Source of the DNA: Megalopta genalis | Lineage: Eukaryota > Arthropoda > Insecta > Hymenoptera > Halictidae | Length of the DNA: 64,000 nucleotides | Assembly (NCBI RefSeq): GCF_051020955.1 | Contig: NW_027476257.1 | Span: 248,001 to 312,000 of the forward strand | Direction of reading: 5' to 3' | In this document: one piece after another, positions 35,140-49,400 of the stretch | Position numbering within the stretch: position 1 is the stretch's first letter | Layout of the letters: each line of letters begins with the position of its first letter | Translations under genes and position numbers: made by a program | The notes under the pieces: generated by a model | Databases searched by the model: none | What the model was told of the DNA's origin: nothing | Seen by the model: only the letters and a program-made list of their open reading frames with translations

Positions 35140-38100
35140 AAACAAACGAGTTAGCTTCAAGTCCAAGCGATGTAGAAGGTTTAGGTCCAAATCCATGCGA
35201 CACAAATGATTTCGATTCAGATACATGCGATATAAGTGATATAGCTTCAAATGCAGACGTAACAAACGAGTTAGCTTCAAATCCATGCAAAACACATGAT
35301 TAAGCTTCAAATCAATGCAATGTAGAAGGTTTAGCTTCAAATCCATGCAAAACAAATGATTTAGCATCAGATACATGCGATATAAGTGATATGGCTTCAA
35401 ATACAGGAGAAACACACGAGTTAGCTTCAAATCAATGCGATGTAGAAGGTTTACCTTCAAATCCAAGCGAAGCACACGAGTTAGCTTCAAATCAATGCGA
35501 TGTAGAAGGTTAAGCTTCAAATCCATGCGAAACAAATGATTTAGCATCAAACACTTGGGATATAAGTGATATAGCTTCAAATGCAGACGTAACAAACGAG
35601 TTAGCTTCAAATCCATGCAAAACACATGATTAAGCTTCAAATCAATGCAATGTAGAAGGTTTAGCTTCAAATCCATGCAAAACAAATGATTTAGCTTCAG
35701 ATACTTGCGATATAAATGATATAGCATGAAATGCAGGCGAAACGAACGAGTTAGCTTCAAATCCATGCAAAACACATGATTAAGCTTCAAATCAATGCTA
35801 TGTAGAAGGTTTAGCTTCAAATCCATGCAAAACAAATGATTTAGCATCAGATACATGCGATATAAGTGATATGGCTTCAAATGCAGGAGAAACATACGAG
35901 TTAACTTCAAATCAATGCGATGTAGAAGGATTAGCTTCAAATCCATGCGACACAAATGATTGAGATTCAAACACTTGTGATATAGGTGATATAGCTTCAA
36001 ATGCAGTGGAAACAATCGAGTTAGTTTCAAGTCCATGCGAAACACATGATATAGCTTCAAATCAATGCGATGTAGAAGGGTTAGCTTCAAATTCAAGCGA
36101 AACGAATGATTTAGCATCAAACACTTGAGATATATGTGATATAGCATCAAATGCAGTCGAAACAATCAAGTTAGCTTCAACTCCATGCAAAGCACATGAT
36201 TGAGCTTCAAATAAAAGCTATGTAGAAGGTTTAGCTTCAAATCCATGCGACACAAATAATTTAGCTTCAGATACTTGCGATATAAGTGTTATAGCATGAA
36301 ATGCAGGCGAGACGAACGAGTTAGCTTCAAATCCATGCGAAACACATGATTTAGCTGCAAATCAATGCGATGTAGAAGGTTTAGCTTCAAATCCAAGCGA
36401 AACAAATGATCTAGCTTCAGATACTTGTGATACAAGTGATATAGGTTCAAATGCAGACGAATCAAACGAGTTAGCTTCAAATCCATGCGAAACACATGAT
36501 TTAGCAGCAAATCAATGCGATGTAGAAGGTTTAGCTTCACATCCATGCGAAACAAATGATTTAGCTTCAGACACTTGCGATATAGGTGATATAGCTTCAA
36601 ATGGAGAGAAACAAACGAGTTAGCTTCAAACACTTGGGATATAAGTGATATAGCTTCAAATGCAGACGAAACAAACGATTCAGCTTTAAAATCCATGCGA
36701 AACACAGGATTTAGCTTCAAATCAATGCAATGTAGAAGGTTTAGCTTCAAATCCATGCGAAACACATGATTTAGCAGCAAATGAATGAGATGTAGAAGTT
36801 TTACCTTCAAATCCATGCGAAACAAATGATTTAGCTTCAAATCAGTGCGATGTAGAAGGTTTAACTTCAAATGCATGCGAAACAAATGATTTAGCTTCAA
36901 TCACTTGGGATATAACTGATATATCTTCAAATGCAGACGAATCAAACGAGTTGGCACCAAATACATGCGATACACATGATTTAGCTTCAAACTCTTGGGA
37001 CAGAAGTGATAAGGCTTCAAATAAAACGAAACAAACGAGTTAGCTTCAAATTGAAGCGAATGACATGATTTACCATCAAACCATGCGATTTAGAACGTTT
37101 TGCTTCAAATCCACGCGAAACAATTGATTGAGCTTCAAACACTTGGGATATAGGTTATATAGCTTCAGCTGCAATCGAAACAAACGAGTTAGCTTCAAGT
37201 CCAAGCGATGTAGAAGGTTTAGGTCCAAATCCATGCGACACAAATGATTTCGATTCAGATACATGGGATATAAGTGATATAGCTTCAAATGCAGACGTAA
37301 CAAACGAGTTAGCTTCAAATCCATGCAAAACACATGATTAAGCTTCAAATCGATGCTATGTAGAAGGTTTAGCTTCAAATCCAGGCGAAACAAATGATTC
37401 AGATTGAGATACATGCGATATAAGTGATATGGCTTCAAATACAGGAGAAACACACGAGTTAGCTTCAAATCAATGCGATGTAGAAGGTTTACCTTCAAAT
37501 CCAAGCGAAGCACACGAGTTTGCTTCAAATCAATGCGATGTAGAAGGTTTAGCTTCAAATCCATGCGAAACAAATGATTTAGCATCCAACACTTCGGATA
37601 TATGTGATATAGCTTCAAATGCAGCCGAAACAATCGAGTTAGCTTCAAATCCATGCAAAACACATGATTGAGATTCAAATGAATGCCATGTAGAAGGTTT
37701 AGCTTCAAATCCATGCGACACATATGATTTAGCTTTTGATACTTGCGATATAAGTGATATAGCAAGAAATGCAGGCGAAACGAACGAGTTAGCTTCTAGT
37801 CCGTGCAAAACACATGATTAAGCTTCAAATCAATGCTATGTGGAAGGTTTAGCTTCAAATGCAGGCGAAACAAACGAGTTAGCTTCACATCCATGCGAAA
37901 CACATGATTTAGCAGCAAATCAATGCGATGTAGAAGGTTTAGCTTCAAATCCATGCTAAACAAATGATTTAACTTCAGACACTTGCGATATATGTGATAT
38001 AGCTTCAAATGCAGACAAACAAACGAGTTAGCTTCAAACACTTGGGATATAAGTGATATAGCTTCAAATGGAGACGAAACAAACGATTTAGATTTAAAAT

Positions 38101-39128
38101 CCATGCGAAACACAGGATTTAGCTTCAAATCAATGCGAAATAGAAGGCTTAGCTTCAAATTCATGCGGAACAAATGCTCTAGCTTCAGATACTTGTTATA
38201 TACATGATTTATCATCAACTGCATGCGAAACAAACGAGTTTGCTTCAAATCCATGCGGAACACATGATTTAGCTACAAATCAATGCAATGTAGAAGGTTT
38301 AGCTTCAAATCCATGCGAAACCAATGATTTAGCTTGAGATACTTGCGATATAAGTGACATAGCTTCAAATGCAGACGAAACAAACGAGTTAGCTTCAAAT
38401 CCATGTGAAACACATGATTTAGCAGCAAATGAATGCGATGTAGAAGGTTTAGCTTCAAATCCATGCGATATAGAAGCTTTAGCTTCAAATCAATGCGATG
38501 TAGAAGGTTTAGCTTCAAATCCATGCGAAACAAATGGTTTAGCTTCAAACACTTGGGATATAAGTGATATAGCTTCAAATGCAGTCGAAACAAACGAGTT
38601 AGCTTAAAATCCATGCAAAACACATGATTAAGCTTCAAATCAATGCTATGTAGAAGGTTTAGTTTCAAATCCATGCGGCACAAATGTTTTAGCTTCAGAT
38701 ACTTGCTATATAAGTGATTAGCTTCAAATGCAGACTAAACAAACGAGTTAGCTTCATATCCAAGCGAAACACATGATTAAGCTTCAAATCAATGCTATGT
38801 AGAAGGTTTAGTTTCAAATCCATGCGGCACAAATGATTTAGCTTCAAACACTTGGGATATAAGTGATATACCTTCAAATGCAGTCGGAACAAACGTGTTT
38901 GCTTCAAGTCCATGCAAAACGCATGATTTAGCTTCAAATCTGTGCGATGTAGAAGGTTTAGCTTCAAATCCATACGACACAAATGGTTTTTGCTTCAGAT
39001 ACATGTGACAAACATGATTTAGCATCAACTGCATGCGAAACAAACGAGTTAGCTTCAAGTGCATTCGAAACACATGTCTTAGTTTCAAATCAATGCGAAG
39101 TAGAATGCTTAGCTTCAAATCCATGCGA
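35140..39128. repeat. Long satellite block, copy 1 of 3 (others at 45454 and 52194)
   Basis: Matches about 45454-49442 at offset 10314 with scattered substitutions. It contains two marker monomers, one ending AAATGGAGAGAAACAAACGAG near 36600 and one with GCTATGTGGAAGG near 37835. Confidence 0.85.
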
Positions 39129-40530
39129 AGCAAATGATTTAGCTTCAAACACTTGGGTTATAAGTGGTATAGCTTCAAATGCAGTCGAAACAAAAGAGTT
39201 AGCTTCAAATCCATGCAAAACACATGATTAAGCTTCAAATCAATGCTATGTAGAAGGTTTAACTTCAAATGCATGCGAAACAAATGATTTAGCTTCAATC
39301 ACTTGGGTTATAAGTGGTATAGCTTCAAATGCAGTCGAAACAAAAGAGTTAGCTTCAAATCCATGCAAAACACATGATTAAGCTTCAAATCAATGCTATG
39401 TAGAAGGTTTAGTTTCAAATCCATGCGGCACAAATGTTTTAGCTTCAGATACTTGCTATATAAGTGATTAGCTTCAAATGCAGATTAAACAAACGAGTTA
39501 GCTTCATATCCAAGCGAAACACATGATTAAGCTTCAAATCAATGCTATGTAGAAGGTTTAGTTTCAAATCCATGCGGCACAAATGATTTAGCTTCAAACA
39601 CTTGGGATATAAGTGATATACCTTCAAATGCAGTCGGAACAAACGTGTTTGCTTCAAGTCCATGCAAAACGCATGATTTAGCTTCAAATCTATGCGATGT
39701 AGAAGGTTTAGCTTCAAATCCATGCGACACAAATGGTTTTTGCTTCAAATACATGTGACAAACATGATTTAGCATCAACTGCATGCGAAACAAACGAGTT
39801 AGCTTCAAGTGCATTCGAAACACATGTCTTAGTTTCAAATCAATCCGATGTTGAAGGTTTAGCTTCAAATCCATGCGAAACAAATGATTTAGCTTCAAAC
39901 ACTTGGGTTATAAGTGGTATAGCTTCAAATGCAGTCGAAACAAAAGAGTTAGCTTCAAATCCATGCAAAACACATGATTAAGCTTCAAATCAATGCTATG
40001 TAGAAGGTTTAGTTTCAAATCCATGCGGCACAAATGTTTTAGCTTCAGATACTTGCTATATAAGTGATTAGCTTCAAATGCAGACTAAACAAACGAGTTA
40101 GCTTCATATCCAAGCGAAACGCATGATTAAGCTTCAAATCAATGCTATGTAGAAGGTTTAGTTTCAAATCCATGCGGCACAAATGATTTAGCTTCAAACA
40201 CTTGGGATATAAGTGATATACCTTCAAATGCAGTCGGAACAAACGTGTTTGCTTCAAGTCCATGCAAAACGCATGATTTAGCTTCAAATCTATGTGATGT
40301 AGAAGGATTAGCTTCAAATCCATGCGACACAAATGGTTTTTGCTTCAGATACATGTGACAAACATGATTTAGCATCAACTGCATGCGAAACAAACGAGTT
40401 AGCTTCAAGTGCATTCGAAACACATGTCTTAGTTTCAAATCAATGCGAAGTAGAAGGCTCAGCTTCAAATCCATGCGGCACAAATGATTTCGATTCAGAT
40501 ACATGCGATATAAGTAATATAGCTTCAAAT

Positions 40531-41068
40531 GCAGACTTTCATACGAGTTAGCTTCAAATCCATGCGAAACAAATGATTTAGCTTCAAATCAATGCGATGT
40601 AGAAGGTTTAACTTCAAATGCATGCGAAACAATTGATTGAGCTTCAAACACTTGGGATATAGGTTATATAGCTTCAGCTGCATTCGAAACAAACGAGTTA
40701 GCTTCAAGTCCATGCGATGTAGAAGGTTTAGGTCCAAATCCATGCGAAGCAAATGATTTCGATTCAGATACATGCGATATAAGTGATATAGCTTCAAATG
40801 CAGACTTTCATACGAGTTAGCTTCAAATCCATGCGGAACAAATGATTTAGCTTCAAATCAATGCGATGTAGAAGGTTTAACTTCAAATGCATGCGAAACA
40901 ATTGATTGAGCTTCAAACACTTGGGATATAGGTTCTATAGCTTCAGCTGCATTCGAAACAAACGAGTTAGCTTCAAGTCCATGCGATGTAGAAGATTTAG
41001 GTCCAAATCCATGCGAAGCTAATGATTTCGATTCAGATACATGCGATATAAGTGATATAGCTTCAAAT
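40531..41068. repeat. 269-bp tandem duplication left of transposon copy 4
   Basis: 40531-40799 and 40800-41068 both begin with a shortened GCAGACTTTCATACGAG monomer and run through the same nine monomers (nine times 30, minus one). The corresponding place in the other units has one copy, which explains the change of offset from 11751 to 12020. Confidence 0.8.
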
Positions 41069-41348
41069 GCAGACGTAACAAACGAGTTAGCTTAAAATCC
41101 ATGCAAAACACATGATTAACCTTCAAATCAATGCTATGTAGAAGGTTTAGCTTCAAATCCATGTGACACAAATGGTTTAGCTTCAGATACATGTGATAAA
41201 CATGATTTAGCTTCAACTGCATGCGAAACAAACGAGTTAGCTTCAAATCCATGCGAAACACATGACTTAGCATCAAATCAATGCGAAGTAGAAGGCTTAG
41301 CTTCATATCCATGCGACACAAATGATTTAGCTTCAGATACTTGCTATA

Positions 41349-43299
41349 CAGGGTGTCCCACAATTATTTTAACAGCCGAAAATGAGGTGTAGCTGAGGTC
41401 ATTTGAAGTAACTTTTTCCTTTGCGAAAATGCAATCCGCGGCTTTGTTTACGAGTTATTAACGAAAAACACTGGCCAATGAGAGGTGACGGTGCGAGAGA
41501 GAGGGTCCGCGAGAGAGTCCGCAGCACGAGGCTTTGACAGAAGGTCGGGACGGACTCGAGCCGCGTTCGAAGTATTGAACAAGTCACGAAGTGAGATATT
41601 TCCGGATTTTTTTAACTACATAACAGTGATACTTTTAAGAAAAACGCTATTCACCTTTACTTTAGAACGTCTGAAGAATATTTACTAATATTTCGGACCC
41701 GAAATAATATGAAGTTTAACCGTGACAGCTGTTTTAATTTTCTGGTGTGCATGACACCTCGTGTGTACCATATGAAATTTTTATGCAAGGTGTACAGTGA
41801 AGATTAACGAATGATTTGCAAAGCTGATTTAATAATAAATAAGGGACGTAAAGGATTTGTTTATTAGAGAGATATGAAAAATATTATCAGTAAGAAACTC
41901 ACCCATTTAGTTGAGGATGCATTTGCTGGCTGAAATTCATGATGTCGAAGGGCACTGACCTTGTACAACGTACAGCTGATCTTTCACTGCACTGTCACTA
42001 AACACTGATCACTTAATTAATCACTGATAATCCGAATCACTTGTGGATATTTAAGAAAGATCACTGAGACTCGTTCGCGGATAATCGTTTATTCGACGCG
42101 TTCGTTCGGAAGTCGACGTTTCACTGCCAAAAAATCGAGGCCTCGACCGTGGGCCCTTGTCGTTCGTTTTTCGGCTGTCCGAGGAAATAACACCCGATAC
42201 TATTTTCTTCGAAGCGCAGGGTACCGCCAAATGAAATAAACAAGATATGCCGAGACGTAAACTGTGTCCGACCCGCTGTCACCCTGCGCTCTTAGAACGT
42301 AATTAATGGCCGTGCGAAGAAAATGGTATCGAGTGTCATTTCCTCGGACGGCCGAACGAAGAACAACAAGGACCCACAGTCAAGGCCTGAATTTTTCGGC
42401 AGTGAAACGTCGACTTCCGAACGAACGCGTCGAATAAACGATTATCCGCGAACGAGTCTCAGTGATCTTTCTTAAATATCCACAAGTGATTCGGATTATC
42501 AGTGATTAATTAAGTGATCAGTGTTTAGTGACAGTGCGGTGTAAGTGAACTTCGCAAATAACCATACCAGAGGTTCCGCCGACAGTATCCCTCGAATGTT
42601 GCGGTCATCGACCTGGGATCAGCTGTTCGTTGTACAAGGTCAGTACGTACGAGTCAGCAAATGCATCCTCAACTAAATGGGTGAGTTTCTTATCGATAAT
42701 ATTTTTCATATTTTTCTAAAAAACAAATCCTTTACGTACCTTCACGCGATTATTTATTATTAAATCAGCTTTGCGAATCATTCGTTGAATTCTGTTCGTA
42801 CACGGAATTATTTAAATTAAAATATCATTTACGAACTTTGTTAATCTTCACTGTACACTTTGCATAAAAATTTCATATGGTACACACGAGGTGTCATGCA
42901 CACCAGAAAATTAAAACATCTGTCACGGTTAAACTTCATATTATTTCGGGTCCGAAAAATTAGTAAATATTCTTCAGACGTTCTAAAGTAAAGGTGAACA
43001 GCGTTTTTCTTAAAAATATCACTGTTATGTAGTTAAAAAAATCCGGAAAATTCTCGCTTCGTGACTTGTTCAATACTTCGAACGCGGCTCGAGTCCGTCC
43101 CGACCTTCTGTCAAAGCCTGGTGCTGCGGACTCTCTCGCGGACCCTCTCTCTCGCACCGTCACCTCTCATTGGCCAGTGTTTTTCGTTAATAACTCGTAA
43201 ACAAAGCCGTGGATTGCATTTTCGCAAAGGAAAAAGTTACTTCAAACGACCTCAGCTATCCCTCATTTTCGGCTGTTAAAATAATTGTGGGACACCCTG
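41349..43299. mobile_element. Foldback inverted-repeat transposon, copy 4
   Basis: 1951 bp, TA at 41347-41348 and 43300-43301. It keeps the copy 1 state (GATGTCGAAGG) at 41947, where copies 2 and 3 share a derived A. Left and right satellite flanks match those of the other three copies. Confidence 0.92.
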
Positions 43300-45459
43300 T
43301 ATAAGTGATTAGCTTCAAATGCAGACTAAACAAACGAGTTAGCTTCATGTCCAAGCGAAACACGTGATTTAGCTTCAAATCAATCCGATGTTGAAGGTTT
43401 AGCTTCAAATCCATGCGAAACAAATGATTTAGCTTCAAACACTTGGGATATAAGTGGTCTAGCTTCAAATGCAGTCGAAACAAAAGAGTTAGCTTCAAAT
43501 CCATGCAAAACACATGATTAAGCTTCAAATCAATACTATGTAGAAGGTTTAGTTTCAAATCCATGCGGCACAAATGTTTTAGCTTCAGATACTTGCTATA
43601 TAAGTGATTAGCTTCAAATGCAGACTAAACAAACGAGTTAGCTTCATATCCAAGCGAAACACATGATTAAGCTTCAAATCAATGCTATGTAGAAGGTTTA
43701 GTTTCAAATCCATGCGGCACAAATGATTTAGCTTCAAACACTTGGGATATAAGTGATATACCTTCAAATGCAGTCGGAACAAACGTGTTTGCTTCAAGTC
43801 CATGCAAAACGCATGATTTAGCTTCAAATCTATGCGATGTAGAAGGTTTAGCTTCAAATCCATGCGACACAAATGGTTTTTGCTTCAGATACATGTGACA
43901 AACATGATTTAGCATCAACTGCATGCGAAACAAACGAGTTAGCTTCAATTGCATTCGAAACACATGTCTTAGTTTCAAATCAATGCGAAGTAGAAGGCTT
44001 AGCTTCAAATCAATGCGACACAAATGATTTAGCTTCAGATACTTGCTATATAAGTGATTAGCTTCAAATGCAGACTAAATAAACGAGTTAGCTTCATATC
44101 CAAGCGAAACACATAATTTAGCTTCAAATCAATCCGATGTAGAAGGTTTAGCTTCAAATCCATGCGAAACAAATGATTTAGCTTCAAACACTTCGCATAT
44201 AAGTGGTATAGCTTCAAATGCAGTCGAAACAAGAGAGTTAGCTTCAAACCCATGCAAAATACGTGATTAAGCTTCAAATCAATGCTATGTTGAAGGTTTA
44301 GTTTCTAATCCATGCGGCACAAATGATTTCGATTCAGATACATGCGATATAAGTGATATAGCTTCAATTGCAGACTTTCATACGAGTTAGCTTCAAATCC
44401 ATGCGAAGCAAATGATTTAGCTTCAAATCAATGCGATGTAGAAGGTTTAACTTCAAATGCATGCGAAACAAATGATTTATCTTCAATCACTTGGGATATA
44501 ACTGATATATCTTCAAATGCAGACGAATCAAACGAGTTGGCACCAAATACATGCGATACACATGATTTAGCTTCAAACTCTTGGGACAGAAGTGATAAGG
44601 CTTCAAATCAGACGAAACAAACGAGTTAGCTATAAATTTAAGCGAATGACATGATTTACCATCAAACCATGCGATTTAGAACGTTTTGCTTCAAATCCAC
44701 GCGAAACAATTGATTGAGCTTCAAACACTTGGGATATAGGTTATATAGCTTCAGCTGCATTCGAAACAAACGAGTTAGCTTCAAGTCCAAGCGATGTAGA
44801 AGGTTTAGGTCCAAATCCATGCGACACAAATGATTTCGATACAGATACATGCGATATAAGTGACATAGCTTCAAATGCAGACGAAACAAACGAGTTTGCT
44901 TCAAATTCATGCGGAACACATGATTTAGCTACAAATCAATGCAATGTAGAAGGTTTAGCTTCAAATCCATGCGAAACCAATGATTTAGCTTGAGATACTT
45001 GCGATATAAGTGACATAGCTTCAAATGCAGGAGAAACAAACGAGTTAGCTTCAAATCAATGCGATGTAGAAGGTTTAGCTTCAAATCCATGCGAAACAAA
45101 TGGTTTAGCTTCAAACACTTGGGATATAAGTGAGATAGCTTCAAATGCAGTCGAAACAAACGAGTTAGCTTAAAATCCATGCAAAACACATGATTAACCT
45201 CCAAATCAATGCTATGTAGAAGGTTTGACTTCAAATCCATGTGACACAAATGGTTTAGCTTCAGATACATGTGATAAACATGATTTAGCCTCAACTGCAT
45301 GCGAAACAAACGAGTTAGCTTCATGTCCAAGCGAAACACATGATTTAGCTTCAAATCAATCCGATGTTGAAGGTTTAGCTTCAAATCCATGCGAAACAAA
45401 TGATTTAGCTTCAAACACTTGGGATATAAGTGGTATAGCTTCAAATGCAGTCGAAACAA
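41349..45459. repeat. Copy of 29329-33499, starting with transposon copy 4
   Basis: See 29329-33499. At 45460 the sequence switches to the long block family, so this is a recombinant junction between two satellite blocks. Confidence 0.85.
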
Positions 45460-46479
45460 ACGAGTTAGCTTCAAGTCCAAGCGATGTAGAAGGTTTAAGT
45501 CCAAATCCATGCGACACAAATGATTTCGATTCAGATACATGCGATATAAGTGATATAGCTTCAAATGCAGACGTAACAAACGAGTTAGCTTCAAATCCAT
45601 GCAAAACACATGATTAAGCTTCAAATCAATGCAATGTAGAAGGTTTAGCTTCAAATCCATGCAAAACAAATGATTTAGCATCAGATACATGCGATATAAG
45701 TGATATGGCTTCAAATACAGGAGAAACACACGAGTTAGCTTCAAATCAATGCGATGTAGAAGGTTTACCTTCAAATCCAAGCGAAGCACACGAGTTAGCT
45801 TCAAATCAATGCGATGTAGAAGGTTTAGCTTCAAATCCATGGGAAACAAATGATTTAGCATCAAACACTTGGGATATAAGTTATATAGCTTCAAATGCAG
45901 ACGTAACAAACGAGTTAGCTTCAAATCCATGCAAAACACATGATTAAGCTTCAAATCAATGCAATGTAGAAGGTTTAGCTTCAAATCCATGCAAAACAAA
46001 TGATTTAGCTTCAGATACTTGCGATATAAATGATATAGCATGAAATGCAGGCGAAACGAACGAGTTAGCTTCAAATCCATGCAAAACACATGATTAAGCT
46101 TCAAATCAATGCTATGTAGAAGGTTTAGCTTCAAATCCATGCAAAACAAATGATTTAGCATCAGATACATGCGATATAAGTGATATGGCTTCAAATGTAG
46201 GAGAAACATACGAGTTAACTTCAAATCAATGCGATGTAGAAGGATTAGCTTCAAATCCATGCGACACAAATGATTGAGATTCAAACACTTGTGATATAGG
46301 TGATATAGCTTCAAATGCAGTGGAAACAATCGAGTTAGTTTCAAGTCCATGCGAAACACATGATATAGCTTCAAATCAATGCGATGTAGAAGGGTTAGCT
46401 TCAAATTCAAGCGAAACGAATGATTTAGCATCAAACACTTGAGATATATGTGATATAGCTTCAAATGCAGTCGAAACAA
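44929..46479 (-). other. Longest antisense open frame in the satellite (516 codons), not called a gene
   Basis: The minus strand is open for 516 codons and reads as a decapeptide, for example NHLFRMDLKL or TRLFRLHLKL. Leu-Lys-Leu and Arg recur every ten residues. The first codon is TTG, not ATG, though internal ATG codons are frequent. The frame crosses a junction between two satellite blocks. Since 30 bp is ten codons, open frames persist wherever monomers lack a stop, so length is not evidence of coding. I see no promoter, splice site or non-repetitive part. Confidence 0.3.
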
Positions 46480-49400
46480 TCAAGTTAGCTTCAACTCCAT
46501 GCAAAGCACATGATTGAGCTTCAAATAAAAGCTATGTAGAAGGTTTAGCTTCAAATCCATGCGACACAAATAATTTAGCTTCAGATACTTGCGATATAAG
46601 TGTTATAGCATGAAATGCAGGCGAGACGAACGAGTTAGCTTCAAATCCATGCGAAACACATGATTTAGCTGCAAATCAATGCGATGTAGAAGGTTTAGCT
46701 TCAAATCCAAGCGGAACAAATGATCTAGCTTCAGATACTTGTGATACAAGTGATATAGGTTCAAATGCAGACGAATCAAACGAGTTAGCTTCAAATCCAT
46801 GCGAAACACATGATTTAGCAGCAAATCAATGCGATGTAGAAGGTTTAGCTTCAAATCCATGCGAAACAAATGATTTAGCTTCAGACACTTGCGATATAGG
46901 TGATATAGCTTCAAATGGAGAGAAACAAACGAGTTAGCTTCAAACACTTGGGATATAAGTGATATAGCTTCAAATGCAGACGAAACAAACGATTCAGCTT
47001 TAAAATCCATGCGAAACACAGGATTTAGCTTCAAATCAATGCAATGTAGAAGGTTTAGCTTCAAATCCATGCGAAACACATGATTTAGCAGCAAATGAAT
47101 GAGATGTAGAAGTTTTACCTTCAAATCCATGCGAAACAAATGATTTAGCTTCAAATCAGTGCGATGTAGAAGGTTTAACTTCAAATGCATGCGAAACAAA
47201 TGATTTAGCTTCAATCACTTGGGATATAACTGATATATCTTCAAATGCAGACGAATCAAACGAGTTGGCACCAAATACATGCGATACACATGATTTAGCT
47301 TCAAACTCTTGGGACAGAAGTGATAAGGCTTCAAATAAAACGAAACAAACGAGTTAGCTTCAAATTGAAGCGAATGACATGATTTACCATCAAACCATGC
47401 GATTTAGAACGTTTTGCTTCAAATCCACGCGAAACAATTGATTGAGCTTCAAACACTTGGGATATAGGTTATATAGCTTCAGCTGCAATCGAAACAAACG
47501 AGTTAGCTTCAAGTCCAAGCGATGTAGAAGGTTTAGGTCCAAATCCATGCGACACAAATGATTTCGATTCAGATACATGCGATATAAGTGATATAGCTTC
47601 AAATGCAGACGTAACAAACGAGTTAGCTTCAAATCCATGCAAAACACATGATTAAGCTTCAAATCGATGCTATGTAGAAGGTTTAGCTTCAAATCCAGGC
47701 GAAACAAATGATTCAGATTGAGATACATGCGATATAAGTGATATGGCTTCAAATACAGGAGAAACACACGAGTTAGCTTCAAATCAATGCGATGTAGAAG
47801 GTTTACCTTCAAATCCAAGCGAAGCACACGAGTTTGCTTCAAATCAATGCGATGTAGAAGGTTTAGCTTCAAATCCATGCGAAACAAATGATTTAGCATC
47901 CAACACTTGGGATATATTTGATATAGCTTCAAATGCAGCCGAAACAATCGAGTTAGCTTCAAATCCATGCAAAACACATGATTGAGATTCAAATGAATGC
48001 CATGTAGAAGGTTTAGCTTCAAATCCATGCGACACATATGATTTAGCTTTTGATACTTGCGATATAAGTGATATAGCAAGAAATGCAGGCGAAACGAACG
48101 AGTTAGCTTCTAGTCCGTGCAAAACACATGATTAAGCTTCAAATCAATGCTATGTGGAAGGTTTAGCTTCAAATGCAGGCGAAACAAACGAGTTAGCTTC
48201 ACATCCATGCGAAACACATGATTTAGCAGCAAATCAATGCGATGTAGAAGGTTTAGCTTCAAATCCATGCGAAACAAATGATTTAACTTCAGACACTTGC
48301 GATATATGTGATATAGCTTCAAATGCAGACAAACAAACGAGTTAGCTTCAAACACTTGGGATATAAGTGATATAGCTTCAAATGGAGACGAAACAAACGA
48401 TTTAGATTTAAAATCCATGCGAAACACAGGATTTAGCTTCAAATCAATGCGAAATAGAAGGCTTAGCTTCAAATTCATGCGGAACAAATGCTCTAGCTTC
48501 AGATACTTGTTATATACATGATTTATCATCAACTGCATGCGAAACAAACGAGTTTGCTTCAAATCCATGCGGAACACATGATTTAGCTACAAATCAATGC
48601 AATGTAGAAGGTTTAGCTTCAAATCCATGCGAAACCAATGATTTAGCTTGAGATACTTGCGATATAAGTGACATAGCTTCAAATGCAGACGAAACAAACG
48701 AGTTAGCTTCAAATCCATGTGAAACACATGATTTAGCAGCAAATGAATGCGATGTAGAAGGTTTAGCTTCAAATCCATGCGATATAGAAGCTTTAGCTTC
48801 AAATCAATGCGATGTAGAAGGTTTAGCTTCAAATCCATGCGAAACAAATGGTTTAGCTTCAAACACTTGGGATATAAGTGATATAGCTTCAAATGCAGTC
48901 GAAACAAACGAGTTAGCTTAAAATCCATGCAAAACACATGATTAAGCTTCAAATCAATGCTATGTAGAAGGTTTAGTTTCAAATCCATGCGGCACAAATG
49001 TTTTAGCTTCAGATACTTGCTATATAAGTGATTAGCTTCAAATGCAGACTAAACAAACGAGTTAGCTTCATATCCAAGCGAAACACATGATTAAGCTTCA
49101 AATCAATGCTATGTAGAAGGTTTAGTTTCAAATCCATGCGGCACAAATGATTTAGCTTCAAACACTTGGGATATAAGTGATATACCTTCAAATGCAGTCG
49201 GAACAAACGTGTTTGCTTCAAGTCCATGCAAAACGCATGATTTAGCTTCAAATCTGTGCGATGTAGAAGGTTTAGCTTCAAATCCATACGACACAAATGG
49301 TTTTTGCTTCAGATACATGTGACAAACATGATTTAGCATCAACTGCATGCGAAACAAACGAGTTAGCTTCAAGTGCATTCGAAACATATGTCTTAGTTTC

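Larger units (their letters stand above)
33500..41348. repeat. Satellite between duplicated blocks, leading to transposon copy 4
   Basis: All 30-bp satellite. It contains the first copy of a long block family (35140-39128). From about 39130 to 40524 it closely matches about 27379-28773 (offset 11751). After a 269-bp duplication the offset becomes 12020 up to transposon copy 4. No gene is seen. Confidence 0.8.

Noticed and set aside
35038..36165. Long antisense frames in the satellite called as proteins (also 51762-53219, 37076-37765, 15546-16436)
   Set aside because: A repeat of 30 bp keeps frames open by arithmetic. I see no promoter or non-repetitive sequence. They are kept as an evolutionary question, not as genes.
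19161..43299. Four independent transposon insertions
   Set aside because: Identical length, target base and flanking monomers at all four sites require copying of one insertion.
45225..45617. Sense-strand satellite frames such as this 130-codon one
   Set aside because: The sense frame is broken often by TAA or TAG at the monomer end, and these frames are shadows of the repeat.
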